From: Rhodococcus sp. 06-235-1A
Lineage (GTDB): Bacteria > Actinomycetota > Actinomycetes > Mycobacteriales > Mycobacteriaceae
NCBI RefSeq assembly: GCF_002258785.1
Contig: NZ_NOYI01000033.1
Coordinates: forward strand, 1-64,000
Direction of reading: 5' to 3'
DNA length: 64,000 bases
Shown here: positions 17,393-25,086 of the stretch, piece after piece
How the letters are laid out: every line of letters begins with the position of its first letter
Position numbering within the stretch: the stretch's first letter is position 1
Notes under the pieces: model-generated
The model's input: only the letters and a program-made list of their open reading frames with translations
Databases searched by the model: none
Told to the model about the DNA's origin: nothing
Program-made: the position numbers and the translations under genes

Positions 17393-17665
17393 TTACATGG
17401 CCATAGCGGGCTCGGGACGCACCTCATCGAGGTCGACCAGAAAGCTGGGGGGTACGCCAAAGTAATTCGCCAACGCAACAACTAGCTGGACCCGTGGATT
17501 GTCGGATACGCCATTGCGGAGCTCCGACAAGTACCCAAGGCTGAGCGTCGCCGAAGATTGAGCGTTGAAACTCTCGAGGAATCGTCTTGCGCTCAGAGGC
17601 TTCCCATTGGCGTCCGTATGGGTATCGAAGAGTTCGTTCAACCGCTCAGCCAGTGTCGCCTGCAT
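17393..17665 (-). CDS. XRE/EspR-like DNA-binding protein
   Basis: 90 residues from ATG 17665. The pattern LAERLNELFDTHTDANGKPLSARRFLESFNAQ...LSLGYLSELRNGVSDNPRVQLVVALANYFGV follows the mycobacterial EspR layout, a small helix-turn-helix nucleoid-associated regulator: LNxLFDT at the N-terminus and YLSxLRxGxxxNP as recognition region. It lacks the long C-terminal helix of EspR. It is divergent from the MarR gene (139-bp gap). Target genes unknown. Neighbouring sequence looks less G+C-rich than the rest of the window. Confidence 0.75.
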   Translation of the reverse strand: MQATLAERLNELFDTHTDANGKPLSARRFLESFNAQSSATLSLGYLSELRNGVSDNPRVQLVVALANYFGVPPSFLVDLDEVRPEPAMAM

Positions 17666-17777
17666 CGTCACACCTTTCGAGAAACCGGGCAGAGGCGCGA
17701 GTAAGTGCGCCCAGGCCATCACGACGCGCGAACGCAGTCGCTACTGCACATGTCAACAACTTTATTTGTCTCAGGGA

Positions 17778-17788
17778 GTTGAGTCAAC
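17778..17788. promoter_or_regulatory. Short palindrome GTTGAGTCAAC before marR-like gene
   Basis: Perfect 11-bp palindrome (GTTGA-G-TCAAC), 16 bp upstream of the MarR-family start, with another GTCAAC 30 bp further upstream. Position suggests autoregulation by the MarR protein; this is inferred. Confidence 0.35.
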
Positions 17789-17804
17789 GCAGTGGGGGTA
17801 TGAA

Positions 17805-18248
17805 GTGCACGACCTCAGATCGGATAGACATATATGCCGCCTCCTCAGGCGAGCAGAGCAAACCTTGACCGGCCACCATGAAGCAGCCCTCCGCCGCTAC
17901 AACCTCAGTATGACTCAATATACCGTTCTTTTGACGTTGTCGGACGTGCCCGATATGTCGGGAGCGCAGCTGGCGCGGTCATGTGGGGTGACCCAGCAGA
18001 GCATGGCCGGTGTGCTCAATGGCCTGCACCGAAAGCGCCTGATTGCACGGCAGCAGTCCGACACGCACGGCCGAGTCGTCCTGAGCAACATCACAAGCGA
18101 AGGGAGCCTTGTTCTCGGCCGCGCCCTGATCGACGTGGAGCGGGTCGAACGGACCCTGGCTGGAAGCTTCACTCCCGAAGAACACGCTGCCTTTTGTGAC
18201 TTTCTGGTCCGAACTTCTGCAGTCTTCACTGGTGATGCACTCGATTGA
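17805..18248 (+). CDS. MarR-family regulator
   Basis: 147 residues from a GTG preceded by a GGGGGT stretch. The winged helix reads LSMTQYTVLLTLSDVPDMSGAQLARSCGVTQQSMAGVLNGLHRKRLIARQQSDTHGRVVLSNITSEG, with the wing DTHGR typical of MarR. The usual target, a transporter or oxidoreductase, is missing on either side: upstream is the EspR-like gene, downstream 250 bp without a recognisable gene. It may be an orphan regulator left after rearrangement. A further in-frame TTG at 17775 region is a less likely start. Confidence 0.82.
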   Translation: MHDLRSDRHICRLLRRAEQTLTGHHEAALRRYNLSMTQYTVLLTLSDVPDMSGAQLARSCGVTQQSMAGVLNGLHRKRLIARQQSDTHGRVVLSNITSEGSLVLGRALIDVERVERTLAGSFTPEEHAAFCDFLVRTSAVFTGDALD

Positions 18249-18500
18249 CGAACCAGACGACCCTCGTACAACGGCGCGCCACACGGCGTCCGCGGTGAGG
18301 TCCATGGCGCACTCCTTGACGTCGAAAGGAAATCGGCAAGGTCCACGGAACTGGTTGAAGATCGGAGAGGGCGACGAATTCCGGGCCCCGACACCCACTG
18401 CCGGTCACAGGCTGTCGAGTCCGGATTCAGCTGCTTAAACAGCGGCGTTACGCCCTATCTGCGTTCGCGTCCAACAAGCATGACACTACGGACGAACCTC
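18249..18500. other. Non-coding gap without recognised gene
   Basis: About 250 bp between the convergent MarR gene and the unrecognised minus-strand gene. A minus-strand ATG at 18305 has a good AAGGAG site, but its reading frame runs entirely antisense to the MarR gene and has no recognisable similarity, so I do not call it. It may be the head of a gene lost by deletion. Confidence 0.4.
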
Positions 18501-19667
18501 CTATGTGGTCAGCCGCCGTTGGATCGCGTCGACGAGTTCGCGCTGCAGACGGAATGTCCTTGTCGGGATGGGCCGCTGGATTCCCGCCCCCGCGAGGTAA
18601 TCCTGCAATGACGTCGGTGGTGTTCCAGTCACGACGGTGCCGCTCATTGCTGCTCTGCGCCAACCGACGATCGCTTGGGCAATGTCGGGTCCCATCGCGC
18701 CGTAATGTTCGGCAATCCCTTCGAGTAGCGCGAGGTCGGAGTAGGTGATGACGGTGGGCGTATACAGGCATCGAGTGCCTGCCAAGTCGCCGAACACCTC
18801 CTCGGTCCGCCACACCAGGTCGCCCTCGGTGGTTCCGAGGTTGGGTACACCGCTGACCGGCACCACCACGATCGGGACGAACACAGAGTCGTCGGATGCC
18901 CCGAATGCGTTCCGTCGCCTGATTTGACGGATGGTTTTCGCGATTTGATCGCATTTTTTGACCAACGATTGTTGGGCGTCCACGGCGTAGTCGTCGATGG
19001 TGCCCAGGCCCTGTGCAAGAGCGAAGTTCAGCGAGTGGTTCGTTGCATCGAGTGTCATGAATCCTCGCGGGCCCAAGGGGATTACGAAGTCGCACACAGA
19101 TGGTGGGCTTCCAACGCTCTCGGTCCACGCGGATTGGAGTTCGTTTTCGCGTATCAGTCGTGTCATCGCTGGGCTTTGGTCGACGATCCGCGTCAGAACC
19201 TCGGCGACCGCTTCCTCGAACACGTCGTTCATCGCGAGGCTGAATGATTCGGCCGCGGAGCCGGGATCCGGGCGCCCCAAACTGGAGAAGGTCTGCCAGT
19301 AGAGCTGGGACCCGAAGAATCTGTCGAGTGCCCATTGGTAGCGGAGAAGAAGTGCGCTCCCGTCGCTCATGAGTACGAAGGGGTGTTCCGTCATGGCGTA
19401 CCGCTGGTTCGCGACCTCACCCCGTCGGCGGTCGCGAGCAAGTCGGCGTTGGTATCGCTCGAGCGGCTGGGTCATGTTGGCGAACATGAAGTCCACTGCT
19501 GCCTGAGGGGCACCTGCGGACAGCAGGCCGGCGCGTGTGAACTCGTACTCACCGTCGGCGGCGTGTTCGATGACGATGTGTCCCAGCGCAAGCACATCAA
19601 GTAGTTCGACTCCGTTGGCTGAGTTGAACGTGTCGGCAGGTGTCGCCCCGAGGCGTGGGTCGGTCAC
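18501..19667 (-). CDS. Uncharacterised protein, partner of the gene upstream
   Basis: 388 residues, GTG start. I do not recognise the family. The middle part is the best conserved-looking: SVCDFVIPLGPRGFMTLDATNHSLN, a D-then-beta-strand-then-DAT pattern which could be a nuclease-like core, but a K is not where PD-(D/E)xK would need it. Later VFVPIVVVPVSG and VITYSDLALLEGIAEHYG look like a Rossmann-type or alpha/beta domain. No signal or membrane segment. It lies in the same reading frame as the upstream gene, separated only by a TGA and seven sense codons. Located just inside a tRNA-derived att-like site, a mobile-element cargo (possibly defence) role is conceivable. Confidence 0.7.
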   Translation of the reverse strand: MTDPRLGATPADTFNSANGVELLDVLALGHIVIEHAADGEYEFTRAGLLSAGAPQAAVDFMFANMTQPLERYQRRLARDRRRGEVANQRYAMTEHPFVLMSDGSALLLRYQWALDRFFGSQLYWQTFSSLGRPDPGSAAESFSLAMNDVFEEAVAEVLTRIVDQSPAMTRLIRENELQSAWTESVGSPPSVCDFVIPLGPRGFMTLDATNHSLNFALAQGLGTIDDYAVDAQQSLVKKCDQIAKTIRQIRRRNAFGASDDSVFVPIVVVPVSGVPNLGTTEGDLVWRTEEVFGDLAGTRCLYTPTVITYSDLALLEGIAEHYGAMGPDIAQAIVGWRRAAMSGTVVTGTPPTSLQDYLAGAGIQRPIPTRTFRLQRELVDAIQRRLTT

Positions 19668-19688
19668 ACGGTCAGGCCAGACAGTGAA

Positions 19689-20399
19689 TCACGTCCGCTG
19701 TGTGTCAGCTTGAAGTATTTCTATTTTCTGGGGGAGGTTGCTGTGGAATGTGGCGATCTCGTCGAGCATCAGCTCGCGGAGCGTCGTCTGCGTTTGCTCG
19801 AGGTCGAGGCTGTAGGCCATCTCTGCGATTCGGTCCATGGCATCGGGGTCCATGGTGCCGTCCTGGCTGTACTCGGTGCGCATGTGTTCGGTGTTCACCG
19901 ACAGGATCAGGCGTACGAACTCGACCGGTGGCACTGCGCCGGCTGACGGGTTGTCGGTCGAGGATTCGAGTACTTCCCTGAGTAACTGGGTCATAGATCG
20001 TGGTGGTACTAGCCGGCCGTTCGTATCCAACCGACCGAGGAGCTGTTGGACCCATGGTTCGTCGATTGCCGCGAGGATAGTTCCTTCGACCCGAGTTTCG
20101 GACCACGTCGTTGATGCGGCGATGTCGAGTCGCGACTGGATGATGGCGAGTGAGCGCACAGTTTCCTGGCCGTCATAGTTCGACAGCAGCGTTTGCCTCT
20201 CGGTTTCCGTGAGAGCTGTGAGGCCGGCATCGGCCGACACCAGTGGAGTGAGTTGTTTCGCAAGCTCCTCCTCTAGACGCCGCCGTTCGTATGGCGATGC
20301 AAGAGCTTCACGGCTGGCTGACGCGTTAGAGCCGTCTGGTGGGGCAGGCCGCTTTTTGGGTGGGCGGTTCTGGCTTCTGCGTCCGTTGCCTTTTGCCAC
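19689..20399 (-). CDS. Uncharacterised protein with basic N-terminus
   Basis: 236 residues. The first 25 are rich in Lys, Arg and Pro (MAKGNGRRSQNRPPKKRPAP), as in nucleic-acid-binding tails. The remainder is acidic and helical (RRLEEELAKQLTPLVSADAGLTALTETERQTLL; MTQLLREVLESS; LILSVNTEHMRTEYSQDGTM). No known domain recognised. It is followed, in frame and after 21 bp, by the 388-residue gene, so the two form an operon and may once have been one polypeptide. It begins 280 bp from the tRNA-Thr fragment. Confidence 0.65.
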   Translation of the reverse strand: MAKGNGRRSQNRPPKKRPAPPDGSNASASREALASPYERRRLEEELAKQLTPLVSADAGLTALTETERQTLLSNYDGQETVRSLAIIQSRLDIAASTTWSETRVEGTILAAIDEPWVQQLLGRLDTNGRLVPPRSMTQLLREVLESSTDNPSAGAVPPVEFVRLILSVNTEHMRTEYSQDGTMDPDAMDRIAEMAYSLDLEQTQTTLRELMLDEIATFHSNLPQKIEILQADTQRT

Positions 20400-20678
20400 G
20401 AGGCCCTCCCTTGTGTACCACTGACCGACTCCGACTGGCCCCCATCCGTATGACTTGCACGGGAGCGTGGGAGAAGGTTAGGCGACTGCACCGACACAGT
20501 CGTTCACCATCGGCAGAAGCGGACACGTCACTCAGAACCGGACTGCCTTCGGTGTCACGAGCGTGTCACAAGTTGGTACCTACGACGGTGGATTTGGGTG
20601 GTGCTGCCTGGACTATTCAGCCAGCTCAGGACAACTGTGGTGGTTCCATCCGGACGTATCTGGTTGTCTCACAACATA
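20400..20678. other. Non-coding end of the putative integrated element
   Basis: About 280 bp between the unrecognised operon and the tRNA fragment. I find no plausible coding frame and no integrase remnant. A stretch GCTCAGG resembling a tRNA D-arm occurs at about 20622, but the rest of a 5' tRNA half is absent. Confidence 0.4.
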
Positions 20679-20723
20679 CTTGTAAGCGAGCGGTCAACGG
20701 TTCAATCCCGTTAGGAGGCTCCA
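20679..20723 (+). repeat. 3' half of tRNA-Thr(UGU): putative attachment-site scar
   Basis: 45 nt run exactly from the anticodon loop to the CCA end of a tRNA-Thr: loop CTTGTAA (anticodon TGT), 3' anticodon strand GCGAG, variable CGGTC, T-arm AACGG-TTCAATC-CCGTT, acceptor strand AGGAGGC, T73 and CCA. The matching 5' half (acceptor GCCTCCT, D-arm, CTCGC) is missing upstream. Tyrosine integrases commonly recombine at tRNA 3' halves, leaving an intact tRNA at one end and such a fragment at the other. With this orientation the inserted DNA lies to the left, and the intact tRNA gene would lie beyond the left edge. Confidence 0.75.
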
Positions 20724-20726
20724 CCG

Positions 20727-20761
20727 CTCTGATCCCGCTCCTGGGGATCGGAGTTCTCTTT
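20727..20761 (+). terminator. Terminator following the tRNA-Thr fragment
   Basis: CTCTGATCCC (20727-20736) pairs with GGGATCGGAG (20744-20753) with one G-T pair, loop of 7 nt, then TTCTCTTT. Spacing of four bases from the CCA end is normal for a tRNA terminator, supporting that the original tRNA-Thr downstream flank is preserved here. Confidence 0.75.
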
Positions 20762-20945
20762 GCCCATTGACCGCTGCGAATCAGCTCCTCGGTTTGGAAT
20801 ACCCGACGCCGATCGGAGTCAGGTATTCGAAACTGAGGAGCCGATCCGAGGCATTTCGGCGTGTGAGCGCAGCTTCAGCAGCCCGGCCGGCCACAGCTGA
20901 ACGATGCGGGCCACCGACCATCGTCGCCGTTGATCGCGAACTCGT

Positions 20946-21863
20946 TCACATGGATTCGTCCCGCGACGTGCGGGGATGGATGGTCGTCGAGGGTGGAGCG
21001 AGTGTCCAACTGGCGAGCAGGTCGAGTGCCTGATGCGACGGTGAGTCGGGCTCGGCGGTGTAGACGTAGAGCGTGCTGTCGGTGTCGCCGGGCAGGGTGA
21101 AAGTCTCGTAATCGACGGTGAGCTCGCCTACTACGTTGTGGCGCAGTCGCTTCGAGCCATAGGTGCGCTGATACACCCGGTGCTGGTCCCACCAGTCCGA
21201 GAACTCCGCGCTGGCCTCGCGCAGTTGCGTGACGAGCTCGTTCGTGGCGCGGTCGTTGGGGTCTGCGCCGAGTTCGAGGCGCAGACTCTCCGCAGCGGCC
21301 CGAGCCTGGACCTCCCAGTCGACGAACAAAGCACGGGCGCCATCATCGAGGAACATCCATCGGGCGTAGTTGCGCTCTGCCGGCGAGCGTGCGTCGAAAT
21401 CGGCGAACAACGCTCTCGCCATGCGGTTGGTGGCCAGGATGTCGGTGCGCCGACCGAGAACCATGGCGGGTTCACCGTCGAGGGCATCGAGGAGTTGGCG
21501 CAGGCCAGGGCGTACCCGCTGGATCGCGCGGGACCGCAGCCCGGGGCGCTCTCGCTGCACCGCGCCGCTGCGCAGACGGCCGGGGGCACCGATGAGGTCG
21601 TCGAGGTGTGCCCGGCCCGCGGCGTCGAGATCGAGGGCGCGGGCAAGCGCATCGATGACCGCCGGCGAAGGAATGATGCGCCTGCCCTGCTCGAGGCGAG
21701 CGTAGTAATCGGCTGACACGCCGGCCAGCAAGGCGACCTCCTCGCGGCGCAAGCCTGGCACTCGGCGCACGCGGCTGTCGGCGGGCAGCCCGGTGCGGGC
21801 GGGGTCGCTCTGGCTACGCGCGCGGCGCAGAAAGTCCGCGAGCTCTCGGTTTCTCTCGGCCAT
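20946..21863 (-). CDS. XRE helix-turn-helix regulator with MmyB-like ligand domain
   Basis: 305 residues. Start ATG 21863 (ERNRELADFLRRARSQ) with GAGGG upstream is preferred over an ATG 33 bases earlier. HTH at about 25-80: RVPGLRREEVALLAGVSADYYARLEQGRRIIPSPAVIDALARAL, the standard actinobacterial type. The C-terminal MmyB-like PAS domain covers DALDGEPAMVLGRRTDILATNRMARALFADF and later WWDQHRVYQRTYGSKRLRHNVVGELTVDYETFTLPGD. Such regulators are normally divergent from and control a short-chain dehydrogenase, exactly the arrangement here; ligand unknown. Confidence 0.92.
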   Translation of the reverse strand: MAERNRELADFLRRARSQSDPARTGLPADSRVRRVPGLRREEVALLAGVSADYYARLEQGRRIIPSPAVIDALARALDLDAAGRAHLDDLIGAPGRLRSGAVQRERPGLRSRAIQRVRPGLRQLLDALDGEPAMVLGRRTDILATNRMARALFADFDARSPAERNYARWMFLDDGARALFVDWEVQARAAAESLRLELGADPNDRATNELVTQLREASAEFSDWWDQHRVYQRTYGSKRLRHNVVGELTVDYETFTLPGDTDSTLYVYTAEPDSPSHQALDLLASWTLAPPSTTIHPRTSRDESM

Positions 21864-22034
21864 GGCCCTCAGTATGCGCGCTTTTCGCACCGGCACGCCT
21901 GGACCTGCGCGTCCTGGTCTGCCTCGTCCTGGGCACCGCAGGGCCGAAGATGGCGACCCACAGCCTCGTTTTCCCGGCCATCGTGGACATCACCGCGGAC
22001 GGAGAGACCGACCGCTCACCGGAAAGGCACAATC

Positions 22035-22895
22035 ATGAATTTCCCGTCCGACCGTCCGGCCACCTGGTTCGTCACCGGGACCTCTCGGGGCCTCGGTCTC
22101 GAGATGGTCGTGCAACTGCTCGAGCGCGGTGACAACGTCGCTGCGACCACCCGCTCGGCGCAGCGACTGACCGACGCACTCGCATCCCACTCTGTCGACA
22201 CCGCGAATCTGCTGGTCCTCGAGGTGGACCTGCGTGACCAGCACGCGGTCGACGCCGCCGTGGCGCAGACCAGCGAACGATTTTCCTCACTCGACGTCGT
22301 GGTGAACAACGCCGGCTACGGATTCCTCGCCGCGGTGGAGGAGACCAGCGAGCGGGCGGTGCGCGACATGCTCGACGTGCAGGTCGTCGGCGTGTGGAAC
22401 GTCCTACGCGCCACCTTGCCCAGGCTGCGGGCAGGGGGTGGCGGCCACATCGTCAACGTGTCCTCGGTACTCGGGCTGGTATCCATACCGGGGTGGGGTC
22501 TGTACTGCGCCGGCAAATACGCGCTGGAGGGTCTGTCGGAATCGCTGGCCGGTGAGGTCGCAGGCCATGGCATCACCGTGACGATCGTCGAGCCCGGCTA
22601 TTTCCGCACCGATTTCCTCAGCGCGTCGCTGACCCTGCCCGAACAGACCACCGACGCCTACCCCACCATCCGCGACATGGTCGCCACACACCTGGAGATG
22701 CCGGGCAGTCAACTCGGCGACCCCGCCAAGGGTGCCCGGGAGATCATCTCCAACGTTGTCGAAGGCGGCACCGAGCTGCGCCAGATTCTCGGCTCGGATT
22801 CCCACGCCTACGCGACGGGCAAGGTGGCGTCACTCACCGCAACCCTCGTAGCCACCCAGGACAGCGCCCCGCGAACCGACTTCGCACAGGCCTGA
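22035..22895 (+). CDS. Short-chain dehydrogenase/reductase
   Basis: 286 residues, ATG with GGAAAGG nine bases upstream. NAD(P) loop TGTSRGLG, NNAGYG, catalytic Ser in VSSVLG, Tyr and Lys in YCAGKYALEG. The preference-of-cofactor loop ATTRSAQRL (Arg after the second strand) suggests NADP. The longer C-terminal part (EPGYFRTDFLSASL...GGTELRQILGSDSHAYATGK) is that of classical oxidoreductases controlled by MmyB-type regulators. Substrate unknown. Divergent from the regulator gene with a 171-bp gap; a bidirectional terminator lies 160 bp downstream. Confidence 0.9.
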   Translation: MNFPSDRPATWFVTGTSRGLGLEMVVQLLERGDNVAATTRSAQRLTDALASHSVDTANLLVLEVDLRDQHAVDAAVAQTSERFSSLDVVVNNAGYGFLAAVEETSERAVRDMLDVQVVGVWNVLRATLPRLRAGGGGHIVNVSSVLGLVSIPGWGLYCAGKYALEGLSESLAGEVAGHGITVTIVEPGYFRTDFLSASLTLPEQTTDAYPTIRDMVATHLEMPGSQLGDPAKGAREIISNVVEGGTELRQILGSDSHAYATGKVASLTATLVATQDSAPRTDFAQA

Positions 22896-23053
22896 GCCGA
22901 TTACTCGGCACACCGCTACGACGTGGAATACGGAGGGCCGAGGGGTCGTTGACTACATCGACGGCGTTCGATCCCAATGCCCCGGGTACCAACCATCAGC
23001 CGCTACGAGCGGCCACCTGCCGAGAGGCGCACTGGCGAACACCGTCACCCAAC

Positions 23054-23097
23054 AACGAACAGAGCCGCGTACCAACAGGTGCGCGGCTCTGTTCGTT
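23054..23097. terminator. Bidirectional hairpin between convergent genes
   Basis: Perfect 16-bp arms AACGAACAGAGCCGCG (23054-23069) and CGCGGCTCTGTTCGTT (23082-23097), 12-nt loop. It lies between the convergent SDR and SnoaL-like genes, 15 bp from the latter's stop. No T-run, as is common in actinobacteria. Confidence 0.8.
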
Positions 23098-23111
23098 CCA
23101 CCTGCCCTGTA

Positions 23112-23522
23112 TCACGGCATGTCTTGCTTCTCTGCGGGAGCCAACGATCCCATTTCGGCGGCGAATTCTGTCGCCATGGCTTTCGAGAGTGCCTGCGCAG
23201 CCGACAGTGGACGCACCATCACGGTGAAGTTGTCGATCAGACCATCGGAATCGATGTGGAGGATGTCGCAGCCATGGACGGTCACGTCGTCGATGCGGGC
23301 TTCGAAGAACAGGACGTGATCGCGGCCGCCGATGTCTTCGACGGTTTTCACGTAGCGCAAGTCCCGGAAGACGCGTGTGACCGCGCGCAGTATCGCCGCG
23401 GTCGTCTGCTTGCCGTGGTAGGGCTTGAAAGCAACCGGTGAGCTGAAGACGACGTCGTCAGCGAGGGTGGAGGCCATGGCATCGTGGTCGTTCGCCTCGA
23501 CGGCTTCTCGGAACAGTTGCAC
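23112..23522 (-). CDS. SnoaL-like nuclear transport factor 2 family protein
   Basis: 136 residues. GTG start with AGGAG eight bases upstream. N-terminal helix LFREAVEANDHDAMASTLADDVVFSSPVAFKPYHGK followed by beta strands (VLFFEARIDDVTVHGCDILHIDSDGLIDNFTVMVRP) is the NTF2/SnoaL cone fold, of the kind often used for small-molecule isomerisation or binding. Single gene; the downstream hairpin ends its transcript. No partner enzyme identifiable. Confidence 0.82.
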   Translation of the reverse strand: MQLFREAVEANDHDAMASTLADDVVFSSPVAFKPYHGKQTTAAILRAVTRVFRDLRYVKTVEDIGGRDHVLFFEARIDDVTVHGCDILHIDSDGLIDNFTVMVRPLSAAQALSKAMATEFAAEMGSLAPAEKQDMP

Positions 23523-23608
23523 GCGTCATCTCCTGAGTGAGGCCAGGACCTGGACGGCCCACGATCCGGTTGTTACCTGCGAACGATACACAACTTTGCG
23601 ACTATCGA

Positions 23609-24175
23609 TTAGGCTTTGCGGCGTTCAGCTCGAGCGGAGAGCACCTCGAGGACGCGGGCACCCCAGCGGAGCGATTCCTCCTCGAACATTCGCCCTCGCA
23701 TCAGGGTGAGGTAGGGGCCGATGCGATCGGCCGTCGCGAGGAAGTCGGTCTCGGTGCGCCCGTCGAGCAGTCGGTGCGCCATCCTGTCGTATCGGGCCAG
23801 CTTGTCGCGAGAGAGCTGCATTCGTTCACGGATCGCGCCCGTCATCGGCTCGAGGTCGCCGGCCTCGAGGGCGTGGACTGCGACCAGATGCTCGTCGCGG
23901 ATGGCAGGAAGTTTCGATCGCCTGTGACTGACCTGGCGTAACGCCGCTCGACCCTTGTCGGTCAGGCTGAACAGTTTCTTGTTGGGCCGACCGTCCTGCT
24001 CGACCAGCCTTGCCGAGATCACGTCGTCTCGATCCATTCGATCGAGCTCGCGGTAGAGCTGCTGGGGAGTGGCGGTCCAAAAGTTGGCGACCGTTGCATC
24101 GAACGCCTTGGACAGGTCGTAGCCCGACAGCTCCCCGTCGACCAGTGCGGCGAGCACGGCATCACGTAGCGACAT
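23609..24175 (-). CDS. PadR-family regulator
   Basis: 188 residues. N-terminal winged helix SLRDAVLAALVDGELSGYDLSKAFDATVANFWTATPQQLYRELDRMDRDDVISARLVEQDGRPNKKLFSLTDKG is classical PadR, followed by the PadR C-terminal (Vir-like) dimerisation helix region. PadR proteins repress a neighbouring gene until a phenolic or drug ligand binds. The gene is divergent from the SGNH hydrolase with a GTCAA-N11-TTGAC repeat between them, so that hydrolase is the probable target. Confidence 0.9.
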   Translation of the reverse strand: MSLRDAVLAALVDGELSGYDLSKAFDATVANFWTATPQQLYRELDRMDRDDVISARLVEQDGRPNKKLFSLTDKGRAALRQVSHRRSKLPAIRDEHLVAVHALEAGDLEPMTGAIRERMQLSRDKLARYDRMAHRLLDGRTETDFLATADRIGPYLTLMRGRMFEEESLRWGARVLEVLSARAERRKA

Positions 24176-24220
24176 GATCCGGCACAGTACCCGTCGGTCA
24201 TGCCACGGGGCGTTCAGATA

Positions 24221-24241
24221 GTCAACTTGTTGTATATTGAC
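24221..24241. promoter_or_regulatory. Inverted repeat in PadR/SGNH hydrolase divergent gap
   Basis: GTCAA-N11-TTGAC spanning an A+T-rich centre (CTTGTTGTATA), which also looks like a -10 region. It sits 46 bp from the PadR start and about 22 bp from the hydrolase start. Likely PadR operator, by position. Confidence 0.4.
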
Positions 24242-24263
24242 GCTCGACGAAGGAGCGGTGAAC

Positions 24264-25043
24264 GTGGTGAAGGAAAAGGACCAGTTGCGTTACGTAGCCC
24301 TCGGCGACAGTCAGACGGAGGGGCTGAACGATGGCGACGAGGAAACGGGCTTTCGTGGCTGGGCCGATCGGCTCGCCGAGCACATGGCCGAGAGCGACGA
24401 CGGGGTCGTCTACGCCAATCTCGCGGTGCGTGGTCGCAAAGCCGCGCAGGTCAGAGCCGAGCAGTTGCCCGCTGCTTTGGCAATGAGGCCGACCGTCGTG
24501 TCCGTCGCTGCCGGCGTCAACGACATCTTGCGGCCGAATTTCGACGCGCGCACCGTGGCAGGTGAGCTGGGCACAATGTTTGCCGCGTTGCAGTCCGCCG
24601 ACTGCACCGTCATCACCATGACGTTTCCCCGTCTTGCTCACCCGGTCCCCGGTAGGTCGGTCATTGCGAGGCGTATGACCGATCTGAATACCGAGATTCG
24701 CAGGGCTGCAGAGGAATTCGGTGTCGTGTTGATCGACCTCGAGCGGCATGACGTGGCCTCGGACCCTCGGCTGTGGAGCTGGGACCGTCTGCATCTGAAC
24801 GAGACAGGACATGCGCGACTTGCCGCGGCCGCCGCGTACGCACTGGGTCTGCCGGGTGCCACGGACGCGTGGAATCGCCCTCTGGCACCACTCCCACGTC
24901 CGCAGCGGGTACAACGAGTTCGTGCCGACCTCACCTGGGCGGGAATGTTCCTCGCGCCGTGGTTGACTCGCCGAATCCGTGGACGCTCCTCGGGCGACAG
25001 TCGTACGGCCAAACGACCCGAGCTGACCTCCGTGCTCGGGTAG
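24264..25043 (+). CDS. SGNH/GDSL-type hydrolase
   Basis: 259 residues from GTG 24264, eight bases after GAAGGAG; a TTG at 24237 or a GTG at 24267 are alternatives. Block I YVALGDSQTEG carries the nucleophile Ser, block II NLAVRGRKAAQV the oxyanion Gly, block III AAGVNDILRPNFD the Asn, block V WDRLHLNETGH the Asp and His. This set is typical of lipolytic esterases of the family. The last 60 residues are basic and extend beyond the catalytic domain (LAPWLTRRIRGRSSG). No signal peptide. Probably controlled by the PadR protein encoded divergently. Confidence 0.9.
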   Translation: MVKEKDQLRYVALGDSQTEGLNDGDEETGFRGWADRLAEHMAESDDGVVYANLAVRGRKAAQVRAEQLPAALAMRPTVVSVAAGVNDILRPNFDARTVAGELGTMFAALQSADCTVITMTFPRLAHPVPGRSVIARRMTDLNTEIRRAAEEFGVVLIDLERHDVASDPRLWSWDRLHLNETGHARLAAAAAYALGLPGATDAWNRPLAPLPRPQRVQRVRADLTWAGMFLAPWLTRRIRGRSSGDSRTAKRPELTSVLG

Positions 25044-25086
25044 AGATCGGTTCAGCTCGTTCGTCGTAGCGGCTTGGCGACCAGCG

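Noticed and set aside
17979-18398. Minus-strand frame with good AAGGAG before ATG 18305
   Set aside because: Runs fully antisense to the MarR gene and shows no recognisable protein features; at most the head of a deleted gene.
20600-20723. Complete tRNA gene at this place
   Set aside because: No acceptor 5' strand GCCTCCT and no D-arm or 5' anticodon strand pairs with the 3' half.
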